Shown here one piece after another: positions 5,549 through 9,229 of a DNA stretch of 9,229 nucleotides. Source of the DNA: Sphingobacterium thalpophilum (lineage in GTDB: Bacteria; Bacteroidota; Bacteroidia; Flavobacteriales; Flavobacteriaceae). Location of the stretch: positions 1 through 9,229 of the forward strand of contig CALPOS020000074.1 in NCBI GenBank assembly GCA_943325255.2, written 5' to 3'. The position numbers and the translations under genes are program-made. Numbering within the stretch: position 1 is the stretch's first letter; each line of letters opens with the position of its first letter. Under the pieces are notes generated by a model. It saw only the letters and a program-made list of their open reading frames with translations, did no database searches and was not told the DNA's origin.

Positions 5549-7111
5549 ATGCCAAAAGAACTATTGCTGCAAGTTGCACCCGAATTGGCGGTAAATGAAC
5601 TGTTGCTTCAAGAACATGTTGGCAAGTTGATTCAAACCAATACATCAGAAATCAAGCATATTACGGTCCTAAAACGCTCGATTGACGCCCGTCAAAAAGC
5701 AATCAAGATCAATTTGAAAGTCTTAGTCTATTTTAAGGATGAAGACTATGTTGCTCCAAAAATGCATCTTCCCGATTATATAAATGTTGCCAAAGCCCAA
5801 GAAGTAGTGATCGTAGGTGCAGGCCCTGCAGGTTTGTTTGCCGCACTCCAACTCATAGAATTGGGATTAAAACCGATTGTTATTGAAAGAGGAAAAGATG
5901 TTCGTGGCAGACGTCGTGACTTGAAAGCAATCAATTTGGAACATATCGTCAATGAAGATTCTAATTATTGTTTTGGGGAAGGTGGCGCTGGGACGTACTC
6001 CGACGGTAAGCTGTATACAAGATCCAAAAAAAGGGGCGATGTTACAAGAATCTTGGAATTGTTCGTTGCTTTTGGTGCCGCTCCAGATATTTTAGTAGAA
6101 GCGCATCCGCATATTGGGACCAACAAATTGCCGCAAATTATTCAAGATATTAGAGAAAAAATAATCGAATTTGGAGGACAAGTACTTTTTGAAACGCGAC
6201 TGACTGACATTATTATCAAAAATAATGAAGTGCAAGGCATTGTTACTCAAAAAGGAGAAACGATTTCTGCTTCAAAAGTAATTCTTGCTACCGGTCATTC
6301 CGCCAGAGATATCTTTGAATTATTAGATCGCAAAAATATTTTTATCGAAGCCAAACCTTTTGCCATTGGCGTGCGGGCAGAACATCCGCAAACGTTAATA
6401 GATAGCATTCAATACAGTTGTGACTATCGCGGTGATTATTTGCCGCCTGCACCTTATTCTATTGTGAAGCAAGTAAATGGTCGTGGGATGTATTCCTTTT
6501 GTATGTGTCCCGGTGGCGTTATCGCGCCCTGTGCTACGAGTCCAGGTGAAGTCGTAACCAACGGTTGGTCGCCCTCAAAAAGAGATCAAGCCACTGCCAA
6601 CTCAGGCATTGTCATCGAATTGAAGCTCGAGGATTACAAACCGTATGAAAAATTTGGGGCATTGGCTGGATTGGAATTTCAAAAACGAATTGAAAAAAAC
6701 GCCTGGCATTTGGCGGGTGAAACGCAGAAAGTTCCTGCCCAAAAAATGATTGACTTTATTCAAAATAAAGTTTCGACTGACATACCCAAAACTTCGTATG
6801 TTCCCGGAACAACCTCTGTTGAAATGGGGCAAGTGTTCCCAGGGTTTTTATCTCAAATTCTGCGTGAAGGTTTTACGGAGTTTGGGAAATTAATGAAAGG
6901 TTATTTGACTAACGAGGCGATATTGCACGCGCCGGAGAGCAGAACTTCCTCTCCTGTTCGCATTCCCAGAAATCCTGATACTTTAGAACACGTTCAAATC
7001 AAAGGATTGTATCCTTGTGGTGAGGGAGCAGGTTATGCAGGAGGAATAATTTCTGCAGCAATTGATGGGGAGCAATGTGCGTTGAAAATTGGGGAAGTTT
7101 TGCGGAAGTGA
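5549..7111 (+). CDS. FAD-dependent dehydrogenase (COG2509-type), substrate unknown
   Basis: A 520-residue cytoplasmic flavoprotein with no signal peptide. Residues 1-80 form the N-terminal domain typical of this family, including LKRSIDARQKAIKINLKV. The FAD dinucleotide-binding motif is VVIVGAGPAGLFAAL (Gly90, 92, 95), with the ribose-binding glutamate at IERG (Glu113). Other family signatures are CFGEGGAGTYSDGKL (141-155), YSFCMCPGGVIAPC (315-328), TNGWSPSKRDQATANSG, and the C-terminal FAD-contacting CGEGAGYAGGIISAAIDG (490-507). Length and motif order match full-length members, so it is intact. COG2509 members are uncharacterised FAD oxidoreductases; the natural substrate and electron partner are not known to me. 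It has its own -7 motif and is convergent with the membrane-protein gene downstream, with no recognisable terminator between them. The ATG at 5549 is supported by the N-terminal domain. Confidence 0.92.
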   Translation: MPKELLLQVAPELAVNELLLQEHVGKLIQTNTSEIKHITVLKRSIDARQKAIKINLKVLVYFKDEDYVAPKMHLPDYINVAKAQEVVIVGAGPAGLFAALQLIELGLKPIVIERGKDVRGRRRDLKAINLEHIVNEDSNYCFGEGGAGTYSDGKLYTRSKKRGDVTRILELFVAFGAAPDILVEAHPHIGTNKLPQIIQDIREKIIEFGGQVLFETRLTDIIIKNNEVQGIVTQKGETISASKVILATGHSARDIFELLDRKNIFIEAKPFAIGVRAEHPQTLIDSIQYSCDYRGDYLPPAPYSIVKQVNGRGMYSFCMCPGGVIAPCATSPGEVVTNGWSPSKRDQATANSGIVIELKLEDYKPYEKFGALAGLEFQKRIEKNAWHLAGETQKVPAQKMIDFIQNKVSTDIPKTSYVPGTTSVEMGQVFPGFLSQILREGFTEFGKLMKGYLTNEAILHAPESRTSSPVRIPRNPDTLEHVQIKGLYPCGEGAGYAGGIISAAIDGEQCALKIGEVLRK

Positions 7112-7115
7112 AGTT

Positions 7116-7163
7116 GTTAATTTGTTTAATCGTTTAACCGTGTAATTGTTTAATCGTTAAGAC
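7116..7163. repeat. Degenerate 8-bp tandem array, six units of GTTTAATC type
   Basis: Six 8-bp units run in phase: GTTAATTT, GTTTAATC, GTTTAACC, GTGTAATT, GTTTAATC, GTTAAGAC. The array begins 4 bp after the FAD gene stop. It is more degenerate than the heptamer array at the window start. There is no spacer structure, so it is not CRISPR. I see no T-run terminator here. Confidence 0.75.
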
Positions 7164-7193
7164 GTATTTGGCTAGAGAATAAGTTGCATCCTT

Positions 7194-7215
7194 GTTTAAT
7201 TGTTAAATGATTAAC
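7194..7215. repeat. Two further GTTTAATC-type units ending in an AT hairpin
   Basis: GTTTAATT and GTTAAATG (7194-7209) continue the same 8-bp unit type after a 30-bp gap. GTTAA ATGA TTAAC (7202-7215) is a perfect 5-bp inverted repeat. The pair sits between the convergent gene ends at 7111 and 7235. The hairpin is AT-rich and weak and lacks a T tract on either strand. Confidence 0.5.
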
Positions 7216-7234
7216 TATAATAAAGATGTGAGAA

Positions 7235-8128
7235 CTATCTTTCCTCTTTTTCAAATAGATTGTGAATTTTTAATAGCAATACTCCGAATACTATTGCTCC
7301 GACAATTAGTGTAATATTTACAATTCCCTCTGTGCTAAAAGATAATTTTATCAAAATTGTTGAAATGATAAAACCTGAATTTCGAATTACGAGGCTAAAT
7401 TTATCGGAATGCAAAAAGGAAAATAGCAACAAGAGCACATCCACAAGAATTAGTATCGTAAAAAAATCGTCGAAAAAGATCTTATTAATGTCCTTGATTT
7501 CTGTGACAAGTTTACTGACGGAAAAGAAACTTTCGTATAGCCAATGACCAAGACTGTAAACCGATAAAATTAAAAGAATGGGCACCAAGACTGTCGCTAC
7601 CGTTTTCTTTAGGGCTATAAATTTTAGAATTTCAGGTTGTTTTATTTTAGATTCATTCGAGCTTGCCTCCTTGACCAATCGATAGAAGATAAAAATCAGA
7701 AAGAATAGCAGAAGAATCGCTAGCAAGTCGCTTGTAAATAAAATGTCATTTTTGATGGAAAACCAGTGAGATGAAAACTCCAAATTGGATAGATCTTTAA
7801 ATATTCTTCTGATCACAATCAACGAAATAATCTCGTATTGTTTTCCAATGTAAATTGAGGTGCTTTTTGGCAAATAGTATAACATCAAATACACCTCATA
7901 GATCAAGACAAAGGAAAACGGAGTGTAAATTGCCGATATTGGATTGCTCAATAACTGCGAATGACCAGCCACCTCAATAACGTTCCATTTTACCAAAGCA
8001 ATAAGTAGTAAATGTAAAAGGAAACTTGTAATGGCTATATATACGGTAATTTTCTCGCTCTTTTCTTTTACTTTTTCGGATAGAAAATAGTTATACAATG
8101 AGGATACTATTTGGTTTAATTTAGACAC
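7235..8128 (-). CDS. Multi-pass inner-membrane protein of unknown function
   Basis: About 297 residues from a GTG at 8126-8128 (VSKLNQIVSSLYNYFLSEK). A TTG at 8153-8155 would add nine residues, but it overlaps a -7-like TTTTG and TTG starts are rare in this phylum, so I prefer the GTG; the start remains uncertain. Numbered from the TTG, hydrophobic segments lie at about 36-55, 73-94, 141-160, 183-205, 230-248 and 278-296, with a weaker one at 256-271, so six or seven membrane spans. The N-terminal 30 residues are Lys/Glu-rich and probably cytoplasmic. A segment reading YIGKQYEIISLIVIRRIFKDL (split near residue 110) joins an amphipathic stretch to basic residues. No transporter, channel or enzyme motif is recognisable. 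The gene is convergent with the FAD gene and divergent from the region before gapN. No exact TAnnTTTG is found upstream. Confidence 0.75.
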   Translation of the reverse strand: MSKLNQIVSSLYNYFLSEKVKEKSEKITVYIAITSFLLHLLLIALVKWNVIEVAGHSQLLSNPISAIYTPFSFVLIYEVYLMLYYLPKSTSIYIGKQYEIISLIVIRRIFKDLSNLEFSSHWFSIKNDILFTSDLLAILLLFFLIFIFYRLVKEASSNESKIKQPEILKFIALKKTVATVLVPILLILSVYSLGHWLYESFFSVSKLVTEIKDINKIFFDDFFTILILVDVLLLLFSFLHSDKFSLVIRNSGFIISTILIKLSFSTEGIVNITLIVGAIVFGVLLLKIHNLFEKEER

Positions 8129-8232
8129 GCTTTTTTTGTTTATGTAAAAATACAAAAGATTAAACAGTTTCCCGCTTTTATTTTGTAAATTTACATATGG
8201 CTTTAGGATAATCAGACGAACAACTGTTAAGT

Positions 8233-8240
8233 TAGTTTTG
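8233..8240 (+). promoter_or_regulatory. Possible -7 motif TAGTTTTG upstream of the small ORF
   Basis: TAGTTTTG matches TAnnTTTG and ends 11 bp before the ATG at 8252, a spacing like that of the other genes here. No -33 element is evident. Chance matches are expected in AT-rich DNA. Confidence 0.35.
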
Positions 8241-8251
8241 AACCAATTGAA

Positions 8252-8353
8252 ATGAAATGTCTCTTTTCAGTTTATTTTCTGAGCTATTCATCATTTTTTT
8301 TGCTTGGATGTTTAAACGATAGAAAATTAAAATTGGTTTTGATTATTTTTTGA
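8252..8353 (+). CDS. Possible 33-residue lipoprotein-like small ORF
   Basis: ATG at 8252, TGA at 8351-8353. The 33 residues begin MKCLFSVYFLSYSSFFLLGC: a lysine, a hydrophobic stretch of about 16 residues, then LLGC, an acceptable lipobox with Cys20 as the lipidation site. The tail is LNDRKLKLVLIIF. A -7 motif match lies 11 bp upstream. If real it would be a tiny lipoprotein or toxin- or leader-like peptide. The counter-argument is that AT-rich intergenic DNA often encodes short Phe/Leu-rich ORFs by chance, and the hydrophobic tail is unusual for a mature lipoprotein. It could also be the remnant of a longer gene. I recognise no family. Confidence 0.25.
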   Translation: MKCLFSVYFLSYSSFFLLGCLNDRKLKLVLIIF

Positions 8354-8505
8354 AGAATGTACTTTATAAAATTAAATTCTACTCAATTTTTGTTTACGCT
8401 ATTTTCCCTCAATATCTGATAAAAAATAGAAATTATAAAAACTTAAAAAAAGAGTACTTTAACAATATGGTAAAATATTTGTAAGTGCGCCGCCTTTCAC
8501 AATTG

Positions 8506-8513
8506 TAGATTTG
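8506..8513 (+). promoter_or_regulatory. -7 promoter motif TAGATTTG for gapN
   Basis: TAGATTTG matches TAnnTTTG and ends 21 bp before the ATG at 8535. A TTG at 8479-8481, 24 bp upstream of the motif, could serve as the -33 element, slightly longer than the usual spacing. Confidence 0.6.
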
Positions 8514-8534
8514 TAAAACCAAAAAAATTACCCA

Positions 8535-9229
8535 ATGAATTTAATACCCGATGAATTTAAGATTGCTTCTCCAATTATTCAAGATACCTACTTAGTAAAC
8601 GGTCAATTAAAAAAATGGACGGGCGAGACCACGTCTGTTTATTCTACGATTTCTTCCACAGAAAACTATGCCCTGACATTACTAGGTACAATTCCTACTA
8701 TGGGAGAATCAGCTGCTGAAGAGGTGGTTCAATCAGCCGTAACTGCCTACAATAAAGGGCAAGGTTTATGGCCAACGATGAAGGTCGCTGAGCGAATTAA
8801 GTGCATGGAAAATTTCGTTAGTCAAATGAAATTGACGCGTAGTGAAGTTGTTAAATTATTGATGTGGGAAATTGGAAAATCCCTAGCTGATTCGGAGAAG
8901 GAATTTGATAGGACTGTCGAGTATATCTATGACACCATTGATGATTATAAAGAACTCGACAGGAATAATGCACGATTTACCAAAAGTCAAGGGGTAAATG
9001 CCATGGTTCGGCGCGGACCACTTGGTGTCGTATTGTGTTTGGGACCATATAATTATCCTTTAAATGAGACTTTTTCGTTGCTAATTCCCGCTATAATTAT
9101 GGGAAACACGGTTATTTTCAAACCAGCTAAACACGGAGTTTTATTGATTTCTCCCTTGTTAGAGGCATTTCGAAGTAGTTTCCCAAAAGGTGTCATCAAT
9201 ATCGTTTACGGTAGAGGTAGAGACGTGGC
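8535..9229 (+). CDS. gapN: NADP-dependent glyceraldehyde-3-phosphate dehydrogenase (non-phosphorylating, GapN type), 5' part
   Basis: Open from the ATG at 8535 to the window edge, 231 residues visible with no stop. The sequence is an aldehyde dehydrogenase superfamily N-terminus: YLVNGQLKKWTGET (19-32), STISSTE, KGQGLWPTMKVAERI (74-88), LLMWEIGKS (108-116), then RRGPLGVVLCLGPYNYPLNE (159-178) with the oxyanion asparagine Asn173, IPAIIMGNTVIFKPAKHG (184-201) with the cofactor-contacting Lys196, and FPKGVINIVYGRG. These blocks match flavobacterial proteins annotated as NADP-dependent GAPDH. The family oxidises glyceraldehyde-3-phosphate to 3-phosphoglycerate with NADPH formation, bypassing the ATP-yielding step of glycolysis, in the cytoplasm. 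The catalytic cysteine and glutamate lie beyond the window, so activity cannot be judged. The protein is cut by the window, not broken. A different ALDH substrate is a less likely alternative. Confidence 0.87.
   Translation, partial: MNLIPDEFKIASPIIQDTYLVNGQLKKWTGETTSVYSTISSTENYALTLLGTIPTMGESAAEEVVQSAVTAYNKGQGLWPTMKVAERIKCMENFVSQMKLTRSEVVKLLMWEIGKSLADSEKEFDRTVEYIYDTIDDYKELDRNNARFTKSQGVNAMVRRGPLGVVLCLGPYNYPLNETFSLLIPAIIMGNTVIFKPAKHGVLLISPLLEAFRSSFPKGVINIVYGRGRDV

Larger units (their letters stand above)
8156..8534. other. 379-bp AT-rich intergenic region before gapN
   Basis: This divergent region separates the minus-strand membrane-protein gene from gapN. It contains TAGTTTTG (8233-8240), a possible small ORF (8252-8353) and the gapN -7 motif (8506-8513). 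Between 8354 and 8500 I see only AT-rich sequence with no ORF, RNA gene or strong hairpin. This is a long leader for one gene in a compact genome, which leaves room for regulatory sites I cannot identify. Confidence 0.6.

Noticed and set aside
6602..6832. Minus-strand 76-residue ORF inside the FAD gene
   Set aside because: It is antisense to conserved family motifs; no start signals or recognisable protein.
493..7111. A single operon encoding a new surface-assembly or defence system
   Set aside because: Terminators, separate -7 motifs and unrelated functions argue for independent genes; no defence, phage or mobile-element gene is visible.
7332..7547. Plus-strand 71-residue ORF
   Set aside because: It is antisense inside the membrane-protein gene, with a low-complexity Lys/Ser-rich translation and no promoter motif; treated as a shadow.

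Overview
The window looks like chromosomal DNA of a Bacteroidota, most likely a Flavobacterium-type marine or freshwater Flavobacteriaceae. The grounds are AT-rich DNA, two proteins ending in a type IX secretion (Por) C-terminal sorting domain, a DUF4369/DUF5106-type thioredoxin protein of a kind common in Bacteroidota, and the Bacteroidota promoter -7 motif TAnnTTTG close upstream of almost every start. Genus is inference from protein style only.

Left to right: a pure 7-bp tandem array (1-161) runs off the left edge and leads into the 3' end of a small minus-strand cytoplasmic protein gene (185-430). A divergent promoter region follows. Then come two tandem paralogous genes (493-2034 and 2271-3782) for secreted proteins with an N-terminal beta-rich domain, aspartate-rich calcium-loop repeats and a T9SS type A sorting domain. 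Each is closed by its own near-identical hairpin terminator. Next is a secreted thioredoxin-fold protein with a CGHC active site (3899-5428), then a COG2509-type FAD-dependent dehydrogenase (5549-7111). A convergent intergenic region with a degenerate 8-bp tandem array separates it from a minus-strand multi-pass membrane protein of unknown function (about 7235-8128). A 379-bp region with one possible 33-residue lipoprotein-like ORF precedes the 5' part of an NADP-dependent glyceraldehyde-3-phosphate dehydrogenase (gapN type), cut by the right edge.

Most genes carry their own -7 motif and several have their own terminator, so I read this as a run of single-gene transcription units, not an operon. 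The two sorted proteins and the thioredoxin protein act outside the cytoplasm (surface and periplasm). The FAD enzyme and GapN are cytoplasmic redox enzymes. Nothing ties all of them into one pathway.

I did not find a convincing new multi-gene system. The points most worth a second look are the two different microsatellite-like arrays that sit at gene 3' ends, the array-like sequence that forms the last codons and stop of the small gene, the paired terminators with a compensatory base change, the inserted segment in the thioredoxin domain, and the possible tiny lipoprotein upstream of gapN.
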